NCBI RefSeq assembly: GCF_021018805.1
Contig: NC_086248.1
Coordinates: 54,317,485-54,381,484, forward strand
Origin: Prinia subflava
Taxonomy: Eukaryota; Chordata; Aves; Passeriformes; Cisticolidae
Direction of reading: 5' to 3'
DNA: 64,000 nucleotides
Every line of letters begins with the position of its first letter. Within the stretch, counting starts at the first letter, position 1. Position numbers and translations under genes: made by a program. Below are positions 21,763-35,851 of this stretch, in pieces. The notes under the pieces were generated by a model, which worked only from the letters and a program-made list of their open reading frames with translations, was not told where the DNA came from and did no database searches.

Positions 21763-24700
21763 GTATTGGAAAAAATTAAAATACCTGAGTTGTTTCTCAG
21801 GAAAACCGGAGGATGGTAGGGGAAGAGGGTCTGAGAGACAGTGAAGGAGATTTTACTTGCTGAGAAATGTCATGTTCTTAAAATGTTGAGTGAGGAAAAG
21901 GCAGTAAACTGTCTTCAAATTTTTCTTCAAATTGCTGTATAGTGTTTATATAAACACTTATATAGTGTATTGGTAATTATGAACAAAGAAAACTGAGCAT
22001 GTTCCTTCAGGATTTTTGCAGTTATCTGAAGAGCTATTATGATGAAGTAACAAACAGGGCTTAGCTTTTGTTTATTTTCAAAGCAGTTAAAAATATGTGT
22101 TGGTGAAGAAGTTTGATGTAATTTTAGTGCTCGGTACAGTAACATTTCAACTTAATTCATCAACTTTACTTCAAAAATGCATTTACTTCTTGCTGTTAAT
22201 GAACATCTGCTGCTTGGAATTTGCAAGTGACTCCTAACCATACCTGAGCATGGAGCCAAAGCCAACGCTGTCTTCCACAGACTGATTCACTGCACTTACA
22301 CTGCAGTAAATACTTACGAGAAAAGTAGATTCTAGATGGCCTTAAGAAGCAAGACCTATGTATTTCATAAATCTATTAAATAAGATAATGGATGAAAAAA
22401 TATTAAAGTAATTGGCAAATACAGACAGGTGTTTTACTTGAAAAAGACTTTCCATTTCTCTCATCTTCCAAATGTTCACTGCAGTACTGTTTTTAGTAGC
22501 TATGCTTCTGAAAGTCTATTTCATTGAAAGGTAAAGCTTCCCCTTTTGTCCAAGTGCTATAAAATACATTTTATATTATCTTTTGTGTAACACATCCCTG
22601 TATGTGCTGTGGAAATGAACTGAACAGCAATTTAGGCTATCCTTAGCACTTCTATCTTTGACAAGAAAAAATTGTGGGAAAAGCAACAAGAAAAAGTGAG
22701 CAATTTTTGGAGAATTTTTTTAAACAAAAGACCATGTTCCTCATATTTCAGGATGAATTTGGGATGATCAGCAAAACAAAGTCTTTGACTCTACAAATTT
22801 TATGCCCAGTGTTTGTAACCCAAATAAAAATTTCCTCAAGCAGGTTTAGCATTAGGAAATACAGAGTTATAAAACACTGAGGGGGTAAAATAAATTTACA
22901 CAGTATCTTAGAAGTAGACAAAGACTTTAAAATCAATGTGTTTGCCTAGTGGCCAGGTTAACATTTTAAGAATGCATGAAATACAAGAGCACAGGATTGA
23001 GAGATACCTTGTGGGTTAAGGCATCCACTCCCCTACTATTAAAAACTTTCTAAAGCTCATCTTCAAAGTAATTTTTACAAATACACACAATCTGGATAGG
23101 AGGCAGTTTCAGTACTCTTCATAATTACCATAGTTCATATTTCTAGCAAAAAATATTTATGTTTAGTTTATCATCATGTTCCCTTGCAAACCTTGTTCTT
23201 TAGTTCAAATAGATGTTTTTTCCTCTCCCTAGTATTTCTCCTCCTTCCCCCACCACCAGCTATATTTTCAGAGAGGAATCATATTCCACTTTGGCACCTT
23301 TTTCTAGACTGAATCACACAAAAGAGTATTCTCTCAAATCTCCTACTCACCTTCATGTAATTTCCCTTCCTCTGCTGAAAATTATATCCATGTTTCCGAA
23401 CCACAAGTAAAAGGCATGAAATGAGGTTTCTTCAGTGTCTTGCTCTTCAGGAGAATAAAACTTGCCTATGTCAGCACTCCTAATAATGTCCCAATAGCTT
23501 TGTTTTACAGCTGGGTGCCACTGGTGATTCATTACACAGCTAGGTTCTTCTCATTCATGCCTTTTACCTCACTGACAAAACTCCTCATTAAAAGTGAGAA
23601 ATTTGTAGTGATTGGTTCTAATGACTATATCCACTTCATACGGCTTATCCACTTCTACTGAGCTGATTGTTGACGTTTTGAACTTCTGAGCTGCTGAAAC
23701 TAATTTCCCTTCTTGGCTATGGATTTTCCCTGCTTTGCACTTCCTAGCCTTTGTCTATGTCAGAGCACCCAAATCTTTTCCCACCACCAGACTGTGATAT
23801 TTGCATTCTACCAAGACACAAAACGAAACATGGTTAGGCAAAGAGAAGGGTAAAACTGGGGATAAATTTTTCTGAACCTAAGAAAAACTTACCTGACATA
23901 TTCATTTTCTCTTTTAAGGTAAATATTCAGGGAGTTTACTCACTATTTTTTAAATAGAATTTTTTAAAAATTAATATAGACCTATTCCTGGCCTGAGGTA
24001 TCCTAGTAATGATACATAATATAGTACATATAGTACTTTTTAAAATTGAAGATGGAACTGATTCCCATAAATGACCTAGCTGCTTCTGAAAGTGGGTGTT
24101 GTAGTATGTTGTGGTGTGCTATGGCAGAAAGATTTTAGTCCATCCTGGAATATGATGCCATGTGTGCAGCTTTATCTGTTCAGAATAATTGAGCTGTTCC
24201 AAACACATTTACGATATACGTTCATATATTCCAACCTTCATATTTTTCATTTCCATTTCTGGGTATCTTCTTCTAAACACATGAGTGGGTTTAGAACATT
24301 TGTGGGTGTCTTTCACTGCTCTTCTGCTTCATTTTCTAAAATTTCACAATTGTTTATTCTTCCTAGCACTATTAAGCCTGAATGCTAAAAATTAGGTTCT
24401 CCACAAGTAATTTAAGAGTAATTTTCATTGCATGTACTGCCTGCTCCTTAATTCTACAAGCAATATAGCAAACTATCTTCTGCTTGTTTTGAAGGTTCAG
24501 TTCAAATTCTTTCTTTTAGGGGGAGGAGGAGGGGAGTAATGTATTTCTTATACTGGATATAAAGACTTCTTTAATTATTGTGTTGAAAAGTGAACTATAA
24601 CAAAAGGTTTGATGAAACGTATATTACTTTCTCATTTGTTACTGGTCATTGGATTAACCATCCTTTATATTTCACAGCAGAAATAACCAGTGCAAGTTGT

Positions 24701-24784
24701 ATTCCATTTGCTGATAGAGTTGACAGCTTCTCTGTTGTTTTTAATTACTAGCTGCTTACATAAATATATTTTGGCCCCCTGCAG
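21763..24784 (+). other. LAMA2: LAMA2 intron, 3022 nt
   Basis: AT-rich intron GTATTG to CCCTGCAG. The short open frames inside have no recognisable product. No mobile element identified. Confidence 0.87.
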
Positions 24785-24947
24785 CTGCAAAGGAAGATGC
24801 TATAAAACTGAATGAGACACTCAGAACTCAAGACAAGGCTTTGGAGAAGAGCCTTCCAGAACTGCAGAGTGAGGCTGAAGGAATGGTCATAGAGATGAGA
24901 AACAGAGAGCTCAGTATGCAAGAAAAAATAGCTCAAGATGAGTTAAA
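24785..24947 (+). CDS. LAMA2: LAMA2 exon: coiled coil
   Basis: The exon is 163 nt: two bases finish Ala, 53 codons, then AA of a split Lys codon. It encodes AKEDAIKLNETLRTQD, LEKSLPELQSEAEGM and QEKIAQDELK. It is charged and lysine/glutamate rich with regular hydrophobic positions, as in a coiled coil. One N-glycosylation sequon is present (NET). The acceptor GCCCCCTGCAG is strong and the donor GTGAGT is consensus. Confidence 0.95.
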
Positions 24948-27900
24948 GTGAGTAAAAAGACCCCCGTCTTCATCTTCCTACTGACAATGTCTGACTCTAG
25001 TAAATGTGATTGTCATGTTTGCTAATCAGTTTTCTAGCTGAGGCTTACAGAAATGTGAAAGAAAGCAAAATCTAAGACTTAATATCTGTTGATACAGCAT
25101 TTGCATTTTTGGAAATGCTTACATATGTGGAAAGCAATCCCTAGGAAATCACTTCCCTGCTCCACAGGTACCAGCATCATTTCTAATTGAATTCTGATTT
25201 TTCTCAGTTTGTTTTTAGCTTCTGCTTCAGACCTGATGAAAGGCTTTTGTACTAAAAATTTCATCTGGAAGCTTGGGGTTTCTTCCTGGAAAACTAGTTG
25301 GTCTAATAAAAATAAGAACTATCTGAAAAGTTTGTTCAATAGTGTAGACATTAGAATGTATTTTGCCATGTTTAGAATAGTGTAGGTCAGAATAAACTAT
25401 CTTTGTGGATTAGTTCAGAAGCCAAATATTTGCTTATTTAATTATCTGTAAATAAATGTATATATATAATTATATTGGCAGCTGTTTCTAAAGCATTTTG
25501 TCAAATGCTGAAAACTTACCTGATTCAGAAAAATACCTGGCTTGAAGTTAAAGTTCTGGTAGTTTGTTACGTCTGTATAAGACCAGGCATATTTCTAGAG
25601 CTAGACTTTGCTTAGCTCTTCACCAGTGCAAACAGCTAGCGAGGAATCCAGCTGAGCAGCGACATGGTCCACTGAAGTTGTGATGGATCAGAAAACTGTT
25701 TGGGATAGAGTTATGCAGGCCTGAAAGCATCAATTATCGGGTATGTGCATTCTGTAAAGAGATGTAAATGGAATACAAAATTAGATGAGAATTCCAAGCT
25801 GTTTAGAATCAGATTTGCACTGCCTATCTTAGACTTTATAAACCAGATCATTTTCTGGAAATCCTGCTAGTGCAGTATTTCTTCCCATAAATCTGATAGC
25901 TTTGCTTTCTGTTCTCCTGAGAAAGAATTTATTGCAAACTTATTTCTGAGCAATTTTTTATTGCTTTTTCATCTCATTCCACTGAGCCTCTTCTACGCCT
26001 TCTCTACTCCCACACAGAAATAAACCAGGAAAAAGTAGGGATGAGAAAAATTTAGCCAAACCTTTGAAAGCGCTGCCTGCAAATTTAGGACTGGCCTTTC
26101 AAACAAGGTGTTATTAGTCCTCAAATGCTACAGTCAATATGAAACTGCCAGACCATAATGAAATAATTTCCTACTCTAGCCCAATAGCTAGAGTAGAAAA
26201 TGCAGCTGGTTTTTTTTGAGGGAAAGAACTTCTTCTTCCACTTCTCCTGCAATGTGCAAAGCAAGTGTTTAAATTTCTTGATATAGGCATACATCTTATA
26301 CTAAGAGATACGTGAATAGATTAATTGATTCCAATTAAAGTTCTTGGTTTAAGGATAGAGTTACCTCCCTGTATGCAGTCACTGAGATTCAAGAAATTTT
26401 GTGAGTCAGCTCAACAGAAGGAAAATTAGTCCCTGTGCATTACAGGCTGGGGAGGAAAGGACCCTAGAGATGTTGTTTTCTGAAACTGCCTCTCAAAGAA
26501 AAATGCTATAAAACTGTTTAAATAATGTAGTAAGATAGTGGATAGGATACACTCTGCAAGGAAGAAGAATGAAGGAAAATTAATCATTCTTAATTAAATT
26601 AATCACTCTGGAGGTACATGTGCATGTGTGTGGGTCACTGTGCTCCACACATGTATGTATTCTCTACAGACCCATTTGAAATATTTACTTTTGAATAAAG
26701 TTATCTTCTTGCAAACCTCTTGATCACTTTGAAGTAGTTAAAAGAAGCTCTCTCTTTGGTGAGATGTCTTTTGTCAGTGATTGTGTTCTGGTTTCAGAAT
26801 TTTGTCCAAGAACAGAATGGCAAGATTCAGTGGATTCTCTCCTATGTTTTCAGTGAATTCTCAAAACTTAAATGGAGAAGACAAATGAAGTAAAGTCTTC
26901 TTGCTTTCATAGATGGCAAAGCTTCTCTTACATATAGAGTTTTTTCCCTTATTTTCCTTCAAATCCAGGCTCTTACTGCCTTAATGTACTGAAATGGCAT
27001 ATTAGTCAGTAACTTCTCTCTAAAAAGTGCATATAAAGAAAGATACCAGTTGCAGTTCTAAACTGCCATGATTTTCATATTTATGAAGTAAATCTTTCAC
27101 TATTTTCTATCTATTTCACTAAATCTTTCACTATATTCCTTCATGTTTTCTCAGATGCCACTGAGTTGCTATCAAGGGATGCTGTGAGCCAGAATTCTTT
27201 CTTTCTGTTTAGTATGCTGAGTAGCTTCACTTTTGTGTGACATTTTCTTCCTTGAATTTGTCCAATGAACAAATGGCTTCTGAACATCTGTGACTTTCTA
27301 TCATCCCCTTTCCTGGGAGACTGAATTGCATAACTCAGCCATACAGTGTTGGGAAGATATACCTCCTATGTTTTGGCATTGCTTCCTGATATTTCCATTT
27401 TTGTTTTTGGAGAGACGTTGGACAGCTGATCACCTTATCCATGCTATTCATTATGTTACAATCCTTATCTCTTCTCCTGATAGGGCAATTCTAACATATT
27501 TAGACTCTCATATGCAGTTGATGGGTTTTAATCACTTTGTCATCTGTTTCTAATCTTGTTTGTACTCTTGCACTCATTTTGAGCATCCAGACCATCCAGC
27601 ATTCCATGTGTTAGACCAGATCTGTGATTGTTTCTTCTAAAACTTTAAGCATTTTGTATAGTTTTATTCTTTTTCTAGGATGGTATCCAGTGAAAGTAGC
27701 ACAAGAGAGTGTCTCAATAAATGTAGTACAGTCCAGTCACACAGAAATTCTGAAGCAAGGGATTACATGGAACAGGTTGCCTCATACTTCATTAGAAAGA
27801 GCGGAGGGAAAAGGCACAATAGATCAATATGAAAGTGTTATCTTTAGAGCGCCAAGGAAGAGTTTTGAGGTAGACTACTGGATGGATAAGTAGTTTGAAC

Positions 27901-29335
27901 TGTGCCATGAGGCAAGGGAATAAAAGGGAAATCCATCTGTTTTATACTGTTCCTCCAGCACTGCAGAGTCATAAAGGTGTCAAAATTTGCCAGAAGTGTA
28001 AGACAGGAGCTTCTTACAGAAGAATAGTGAAGGAGGTATGCGAGAAATCCTGAATTTCTTTCTACACTTATGTGACAGGGTGTCAATATTGGGATTTAGT
28101 TTTTGATTAAATATTTTGTCCTCAGAAGTTGTGAATTCAGAATGTGAATAATTTTTTTTTCATCAAAACCGTAGGCAGAATTGATGGGGGAAAAAGACTC
28201 CAATCCATCTCAGAAAATTCCAAAGCTAAGATAACAATTTGACTTCGCTTGGCTCCACTTCAGACCCTTCATTTAAATTATGTCCAATGTCAGCATATCT
28301 TTTCCTCCTTTCCTATATCTTTTTGGTTTGCACTTATTTACATGTTTATTTTTAGAAGATTCCCAATGGAACTGACTATAGTCAGGCCAAATTGCAGTGG
28401 TTCTTCAGAAAATACAGTTCTTGTTTTCCACACTTCGGCATAATAAAACAGAAAGAAAACTTAATCCGTCCTAGGTGGAAGCATGATAAATTTCCTCCAG
28501 AGTTATTATCTATCCTACATGTTCCTGTTTACTTAGGATTTTTCTTATCTCTAAAGCATCGTTTTGGAAAGGCCTGAAGTGCCTCTTTTCTTTTTTTTTC
28601 CTACCCTTGACACATCATTGGATTAACACAGTGGTGTTGCCTTGTGTGAAACTGATTCGAGGCAGGCAGAGGACTCTATTCTAGCCCCTTAACACTGGGG
28701 TCAGCAAAATCCATTAAAAATATTCCAGAATGTATTTTAGATAAGCAAAATTTTTTGACTACTGGAAGTCATAAATCTGAGGATCAGATCTTTTTTTTCT
28801 TTTTAAATTTCACCAGAAAGCATTTATGATTTTTGACTGTGTAGTCTAAAGCAGTCATCTGCTTCAAGACAGCTTGAAACTGGGCATATCTACAAATCCT
28901 CCTCAGTTCAAGGTAGGAAACTAGTTTTTGTCACGTGTCACATCAATGTGAGTGAAGGAGATCTTTTAGACAAGCTGAAACGTTTCAGAAAACCTCGCTT
29001 TGCTAGTCAGATCTCAAGAATAAAATTCAACCAAAAAAAGTAAAAAAATGAAAAAAAGAAAGATGGTTTTCATTGGAGAATATTTGAATATATTCTGCTT
29101 CATAAATAGGACTTTAGTGGAATTTAAAAACCTCTTCTAAGAAAAGGCTTTAAAACAGATGTCCTTTCTCTTTACTAAGCATGTACCATCTTGAAAATTA
29201 CTTTGAAAGTTAATTTAATTTAATTTTCTTTGAGACTTAGTTTTTCTATTTCATTTGCATGTTATTGAAACTATTCAGACTATTTGGTGTAGGGAATATG
29301 AACTCAGTGTCTTCATGGGTGGCAATGTGTTTCAG
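24948..29335 (+). other. LAMA2: LAMA2 intron, 4388 nt
   Basis: Intron GTGAGT to GTTTCAG. It contains a local duplication near 27089-27140 (AAATCTTTCACTAT twice). No mobile element recognised. Several short open frames around 27290-28577 look random. Confidence 0.87.
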
Positions 29336-29546
29336 GAATGCAGAAGATCTTTTGGACAAGGTGAAGAAATTATTTGGTGAGCCCAGTGAGAAAAATGAGG
29401 ATCTCAAAAATGAGGTCCGGGACAAGCTAGCAAACTACCACAGCAAAGTGGATGATGCTCGAGAGCTGCTAAGAGAAGCTGCAGGTAAAATCTGGGAGGC
29501 CGATCGTTTATCTGCAGTCAACCAAAAAAATATGACCATGCTGGAG
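29336..29546 (+). CDS. LAMA2: LAMA2 exon: coiled coil
   Basis: The largest exon seen, 211 nt: one base finishes Lys, then 70 codons to phase 0. It encodes NAEDLLDKVKKLFGEPSEK, KLANYHSKVDDARELLREAAG and RLSAVNQKNMTMLE. KVKKLFGE and AVNQKNMT match mammalian LAMA2 as I recall it. An LRE tripeptide lies in ELLREA, and one sequon (NMT) is present. The acceptor is TGTTTCAG and the donor GTGAGT. Confidence 0.96.
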
Positions 29547-31000
29547 GTGAGTGCTGACAAGTTTTATCCTCAAGTACTTGGAGTCTGATTAAAGATTGAA
29601 CCTTTGCATGATTAAATATTGAAACAGAAATATAAGCAAAACAAAAGTATGATTAAAAATAACTACGTCTGATATAATTTAAAGGGAACGTGTTCCTCAG
29701 AATGAGGTAGTGCACTGCCTTTTAAAAGTAGAATTACTCTCCTGCTTTACTGAAATAATACCATCTGTTTTGTGGAAGGTACATTGGATTTATTATTCTG
29801 TGGGAAATTAAATTCATCCCAGTATAAATAGTCATGTAAAATTCAAATCATGTGCTCAATATTTAACACGGAGTTCCGTTAAAATCTTTGCTGTCATATA
29901 TTTGCTTCTAGAAAACTTAGACTTTCATCTCCCTCTCCAGCCCCTGGGAAGAAGACTGAAGGGGGTATGTGGATATTACAGAGTAATAAATCAAACTCTA
30001 CCCTCAGTAGTTAGTAGCTGTTATAAATGATCTCACTCACAGAAAAGGGGTCTGCTTGTGATTTAATTTAAATTATAGAGACATAAAGAGCATATTATAC
30101 TGTACATTAACAAGCATTTAACCAAGACTTAAAGAACATATAAGAAGATAAATGTTTCAATTCTGTATCTCAGTGAGCTTTCACCTCAAGTAGAATATGA
30201 GGTTAGAGTTCTGAGGCCTCTGTTCTCAGCAGAGATTTCTGCACTTGATTGAATTAAGGAAATGCAGTGATCTGATGAATTTAGGTGATTTCTGTTCTGT
30301 GCGTTTTCTTCCTAAAGGTGGATGGATAAAGGTTGGAGAAATTACCTGAAAATTTCAGTTTAAAATGTTCTCTGCATCACTGTAGCAGAGTGCCTTTCCA
30401 GCAGTCCTGCCCACGTGGCTGCCGTGGCCTCCTATCAAACTAATCTGTGATACTCAATGGATCTTGCACAGGAAATTGCCAATTCCTTATCCAGAAGTCC
30501 ATCCTTACCATGCAATCTGCAGTAGTTTTACTAGCTGGAAAAACAGGAATCTGTAGGTTACTCTAAACCTTTTTATTTTGCATTCAGCACTTAGTGAAGT
30601 ACCAGTGGATGGAGGTAGGAAAACAGCAGAATATTTTTATAAATTTTTCCTTCATAGTCAGAGGTGATTTACAAAATGAGGAACCTACACATCTGGGTAA
30701 TGATTAGGATTTGTAACGTTCTGATTCATTTTGCAGCAGTACTTCAGCCAATTATCTCTGTTAGAGAGCAACAAAGACCCTGCCACATGGGAGGACAATA
30801 CACAGCAGGGGATAGGAGGACAAGGGAAAGATACCTCACATGTGCTTTGTTGTTGTCACTGTCTCATCTCTGAGAGCTCAGAGAGTTGCAGAAGGGGCAT
30901 TGTGGCATGGAGACAAAATTCATTCTTATACTGAGATGCTGGCATTTGAACAGTTCTAGTAAACAACTCCTCTTTTTCCTTGTGTGAACTCATCCTGCAG
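29547..31000 (+). other. LAMA2: LAMA2 intron, 1454 nt
   Basis: AT-rich intron GTGAGT to CCTGCAG. No repeat or other gene recognised. Confidence 0.88.
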
Positions 31001-31117
31001 AAAAGGAAGCAAGCTGTAGAAGATGGCAGACAAGATGTTGAAAAGACCCTTCAGGAAGGGAATGATGTCCTTAATGAAGCCAATAAACTTGCAAATGACA
31101 TCAGCATAGCTGTAGAG
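31001..31117 (+). CDS. LAMA2: LAMA2 exon: coiled coil
   Basis: The exon is 117 nt, phase 0 at both ends, 39 codons, from KRKQAVEDGRQDVEKTLQEG to NEANKLANDISIAVE. Heptad-like spacing of V, L and I is clear. It is symmetric in phase, so skipping would not shift the frame. The acceptor is TCATCCTGCAG and the donor GTGAGT. Confidence 0.95.
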
Positions 31118-32259
31118 GTGAGTATTTTATCATCCTTACCTGAGAATTAGTACAACAAAACATCATTGTGGAAGGAAAATAGAAAATTAAAGTAACACCT
31201 AATTTGCCGTATTTATTTATTAATATTGAAATATTTTCGTAGGGATCATTCTTTTTTCCATTGCTGTATGGCAGAAAAGCTAGTCTGGTGTATAAAAATT
31301 AATAACTTGGAGTTTAAGTTATTTGTTGGGTTATATGTCAGCTATCTCATAATGTTTTAGAGACTCTGCCATTTATAAATATGGTATTCTGATTGTGGTA
31401 CTGACTTCATCTTGAGAATTACAGATGCAGCAGACCCATTCACAGTCTCACTGCAACTCTGAAATCTAGATATAAATTTATCTGCACAAAAACTCTGTGT
31501 AGGAAGGAAACTTCAGAAATAATTTGTTGCCTGTGGCCACAATTTTAAGTCTAGACAGATCAGGGAGAGGATTGAACTCTCACTTTGCATAATATTTTTG
31601 AAAATTCTGCCTGAAAAGTTTTATCAACAGTTTGAGATCAGTGCCTTAGCTACAAAAAAAAAAAAAAAAGGTATCTTGAAGTATCATTGGTTCTGAAGAT
31701 ATTTCCAGCAGGCATTGCAGCTTGCCATAATAAATGGAAAAATGCTCTTTGGGTATATGGAAAAGGAGACACAGTGAGACAGCTTTTTGGAACAGGAATG
31801 GCAAGACTTCAAAAAGCATAGTTCTTACTGAGAAGATTTAATAAGCAAAAAGACATTGTAGCCACTCAAAGGGTCCTGAAACATGAAACTTCTGCCACTT
31901 ACTCATTATTAATGTGGAGCACAGCAACAATTTAATATAGCTCTGCATACATCTACATTTCGGAAACAAAACCAAATTAGAGTTTGTAAGCTTTTAAACT
32001 GTACAATTCCTTAACTGTAACAGAAAAGCTTCTACTAAGCTCAAGAGAGGCAAGTAGCTCTTGGAATATTGTTTATCTCCCCTCTGCTTTCTAGTCCAGC
32101 CATTCCTGTTACTCTTTCTGTACTAGTTCCCTGAATTTTTAATGCATGGGTAAGTTGAGATAAAAGCCCACAAGAGAAGAAGAAACACCCTTGTATATAG
32201 ATGAGGCTACAGAATGCTTGCATTCAGAAATTTAAAAGCTTTTCTTTTGCAATTTTCAG
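31118..32259 (+). other. LAMA2: LAMA2 intron, 1142 nt
   Basis: AT-rich intron GTGAGT to TTTTCAG. It contains an A run at about 31653-31669, with no recognisable retroposed sequence in front of it. Confidence 0.88.
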
Positions 32260-32423
32260 TATGTAGAAGGTGTTGCAGATAAGATACAGCCAATGTCTGA
32301 TCAGCTGAAAGATAAAATAGATGACTTATCACAAGAAATTCGTGACAGGATGCTTCCAGAAAAGGTGTTGCAAGCTGAGAACCATGCGGGCCAGCTGAAT
32401 GAATCATCTGCAGTGCTGGATGG
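32260..32423 (+). CDS. LAMA2: LAMA2 exon: coiled coil
   Basis: The exon is 164 nt: 54 codons plus GG of a split Gly codon. It encodes YVEGVADKIQPMSDQLKDKI, DDLSQEIRDRMLPEKV and NHAGQLNESSAVLDG. DKIDDLSQEI and SSAVLDG are conserved with mammalian LAMA2. One sequon (NES). The acceptor CTTTTGCAATTTTCAG is strong and the donor is GTAAGG. Confidence 0.95.
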
Positions 32424-33564
32424 GTAAGGCAGACATTCACTGGTAATGCTAAAATCATGAAGCAGGTTTGCAAAATTGCTTCACAGAACTTGAAGGGCAT
32501 TCTTCTTCTTTGACATCCTTCACTGGGGTATACAAATAACCAGTGATGTGTACAAGTATACAACTATTGAGTTAGTCAATATATGTATCTCTTGTAAACT
32601 GTTTCCTGCATCTTGTGGTTTTTATGGGCTGCAAGGACAGCAAACAGTGCCCTCAGATGCACTGATAACACAGTTTAACTTATCATATGCTTACTGCTAT
32701 GCTGTGAAAAAAATAGAAACTCTTCTTAAAGAGCTCACTACACATTTTCACATGCATTTGTTAAAAACAGGTAGTATTTTCCTGATTAAGATGACCATTT
32801 TGGTAGGAGACTATTATTAGGATGCTGAATTGTATACTGTCAGAATTGCCCTTTAGTCAGGGACAGTAATTCCACTACCAGCTTCAAAACACTCCCTCAA
32901 AAAAGTAGCTGTCCTGGACCAAAATGCTTAAATCCAAGAACAGAAACTGCAGTTTCTGTTTACCTCTATCACATTCCTAATATGAGAATTGTAATGTCTT
33001 TCATTTATATGACCACTCAGCTCTTGCAGAAGAATGATAGTATATAACTCATATAAAACAAGGGTTTGTTGGGTTTTTTTGGAATTTGGGGGGGAAAGAG
33101 AGGGGTGTCTTTTGTTTTATTGCATTCTAATGCACTTAAGAAAGCAAGCCATAAATAGTAAGTGTAATTTGCAATAGTAATACTCAGAAATAGACCATGG
33201 ATATTCTGCCTGTTGGACCTGTCCCCAGCAGAGCTTCAGAGTTTCATAATTTTATAAATGTACTGCATGAAAAAAAAAAAGATTATTTTTTTAAATATCA
33301 GCAGTATGCCACTTTTTTGCTGCTCATATCTTTTAGATCTACCTGAAGATTTGAATATCCTAAAGACTTGTGAGCAGATGCTTAACACAGGGGTTTTTTT
33401 ACCTGCATCTGTAATTTTGAGAAAAAGACAGGAAATTAGCCCTGGTACTTGCAAAATTACTGTCTTCATTTACAGTGTAGTTACACTAGATACCCAGTGT
33501 AACACATGTTTTGAGGTGTGCATGAAGTAATGATAGCTGTGGTTTCCTGGGTAAAAATGAATTT

Positions 33565-33613
33565 GAAAATGAGTGACCTTAGTGTCACTAAAAATGAGTG
33601 ACGTTAGTGTCAC
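33565..33613 (+). repeat. Tandem duplication, about 25-nt unit
   Basis: AAAATGAGTGACCTTAGTGT is followed at once by AAAATGAGTGACGTTAGTGT, one mismatch within the unit. Probably replication slippage. Confidence 0.9.
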
Positions 33614-34391
33614 ACTCAGCCACTTATAAATATCCGAATACGTGGAAGGATGTAATGAAGGAACTAAGAAAGAGGGGAAAATGTAGACAAAAAAGAAGAT
33701 TATGCCTCCTAATCAAATGTTGGCAAGACATACTTTGAGACAAAACTTTTTAACTATTCAAAGGAGACCTTTTTATGGGTGTTTGTATGTGCTTCTGTGT
33801 TAATGCAGGTGACAGCTCGGCCTTAAGGAGCTTAGGGTAGTGTTTGAAATGTCATAACATGTATACCTATGTCTGATCCAGATATCAACCTCTGTTTTTC
33901 AAAAAAGACAATAAACTTTGCAGAATCAGGGACACTAAAAATTATGTCTAAAAGCAGATAGTTCAAATTTAAAATTTCTGATGTGGTCAGATAGATACAA
34001 AGCTTCAAAGGACAAAGAAATACCATGGTGCTGTGTAATGAGGATAAAGCTGTTTACTTCATGCACTGACAATAAATAGTTATATTTCACAGGCACATAC
34101 ACTCTCTATCAGTTTGAGGAATTAAAAAGTGTAGCTATATTCACAACTGGCACTTGAGTGTCTTTCAGACAATACTAAATTTGGTGTAGATTACTTTTTC
34201 TTCTTACAGGAGAAATAGAGGAAGAGCCCTGTCTCTCCAGTCGCCCTCTAAGGATTCAAATAATATATTGATTGACAAAGTGGATGTTCTCTTGAGTGTT
34301 AGAACATAGAAACATTCATGAACTTAACCTAGAAAAAAATGCTATTTCTGCTGTGTGCAAGGAAGCTTCTTCTAGTATAGAAGTATAGTAT

Positions 34392-34414
34392 AGAAGCCTA
34401 TAGTATAGGCTTCT
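34392..34414. repeat. Perfect inverted repeat, 11-bp arms
   Basis: AGAAGCCTATA, one G, then TATAGGCTTCT. The arms are perfectly complementary with a one-base centre. The sequence just to the left (TAGTATAGAAGTATAGTATAG) is a related imperfect repeat, so the palindrome probably arose by local slippage. Confidence 0.9.
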
Positions 34415-35851
34415 TCTCCCCTGTGGCTAATTGCCTGCTTGTGAGTGAACGTCACTGGTATTTGGCAAATTCAGTTTAGGTTTTTCCCAACCAGAAAGGA
34501 TTTGAACCATGTTTCTAAGCAGTTCTTGAGCTACTTGCTTGGTAGCTATTCTGGGCTCCACGTTTGTCTAACAGAGCATCACAGAAAGCTAGAGTAGCTT
34601 GGTGAGCTCCAACTGTAGTTGAGAAAAGAGACACGCTTTTCCAAGAGTGATGCAGAGGCAGCTCAGTCATGCAGTTTCTGCAGTAACCTAAAGGGAATCT
34701 CTCTCCCTCTGTTAACTACGTGTTGAGTCCAGGGACCTTCTGCCCACTTTGTCTTTTCTGTGCATTTTGTAGAAATCAGTAAGTAATTGATGCAAGGATG
34801 AGAGCCCAGCTGTCACAGTTCTCCAGAGAATAGATAAATTACCAGGATGAATTTTCCTTTCTTCCACACATGTCTCAATAACTGTTTTATACAAACTGAA
34901 ACAGGTCCAACAGGAGTAATCCCTGTCTCTCTTACATTGCCATACACCTGCATGGCTAGAGAATTTCCCAGAGAGGCAAAAATCCAAGTTCAGATCCATT
35001 CTTATCCAGTTCAAGTGGGGATTTTAGCCCATTTATATTTTATTCAGTGAAATCAACATAGGCATTGGTGGTCATAATGACTACTGAGATAGTTGTCTTC
35101 AAGTTCATTCTGTAGGTGCAGCAATTTTTTGTAGAAAATGTTTGAAAATATCATTCTGAGAGAGTGCAAGGAAAATTATTTCCCCAGCCTGCTGACTAGA
35201 AATTCCCCTAGGAAAGAGGTTAGCTGAACTCTGTCCCTGCACCAGCAAATACTAACTGTATTTAATCTATTTATAGCTATCAGAATGGAGTATTTAATGT
35301 AAATTGAACATCACATTCAATGTGAAGCATTACTGCTTATGTTTTTCATTTTGGTGAGCAAAATTAACATTTAGGATTTGGTTTAGACTGTGAGATCTTC
35401 TTCAAAACTAGCAAATTCTGTGTTTGGCAGCCAGACCAAGAAATAATTTTTCAGAGATTCTACTTTAAAACATGTCTGTGATGATCCTTCATGTTCATAC
35501 AATGCAAAAGTTTCCTCAAGCTGCCTGGCTCAGCTCATAGCCTAAAAACCCACATGATGAATATGTTACTTGTGTTAGAGCATTAAGCACAGTGCTATCT
35601 TTTTTCAGTGTCTGATATATTTTTATCTCGTAGAACCTCCTCTTCTAGCGAACATTGTTATGTCTTTCTGCACAGTTAAAATATGAATTCCATTAAACAC
35701 AAGATGCTGGATCTCCTGAAATCTCAAATGTAGTGTTGCTCTCTAAACACCTTAGAAATACAGGCCATTGGATTTGAAAATGTAGGATACTCTGTTCTGT
35801 TGAGCTCTGACAGCTGGTTTAATGGTGTGTTTACTTTCCCTATCCCAACAG

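Larger units (their letters stand above)
32424..35851 (+). other. LAMA2: LAMA2 intron, 3428 nt
   Basis: Intron GTAAGG to CCAACAG. It holds a 25-nt tandem duplication at 33565-33613 and a perfect 11-bp inverted repeat at 34392-34414. No mobile element recognised. Confidence 0.87.

Noticed and set aside
31653..31669. A run as the tail of a processed retrocopy
   Set aside because: No gene-like sequence precedes it and no flanking duplication is visible.
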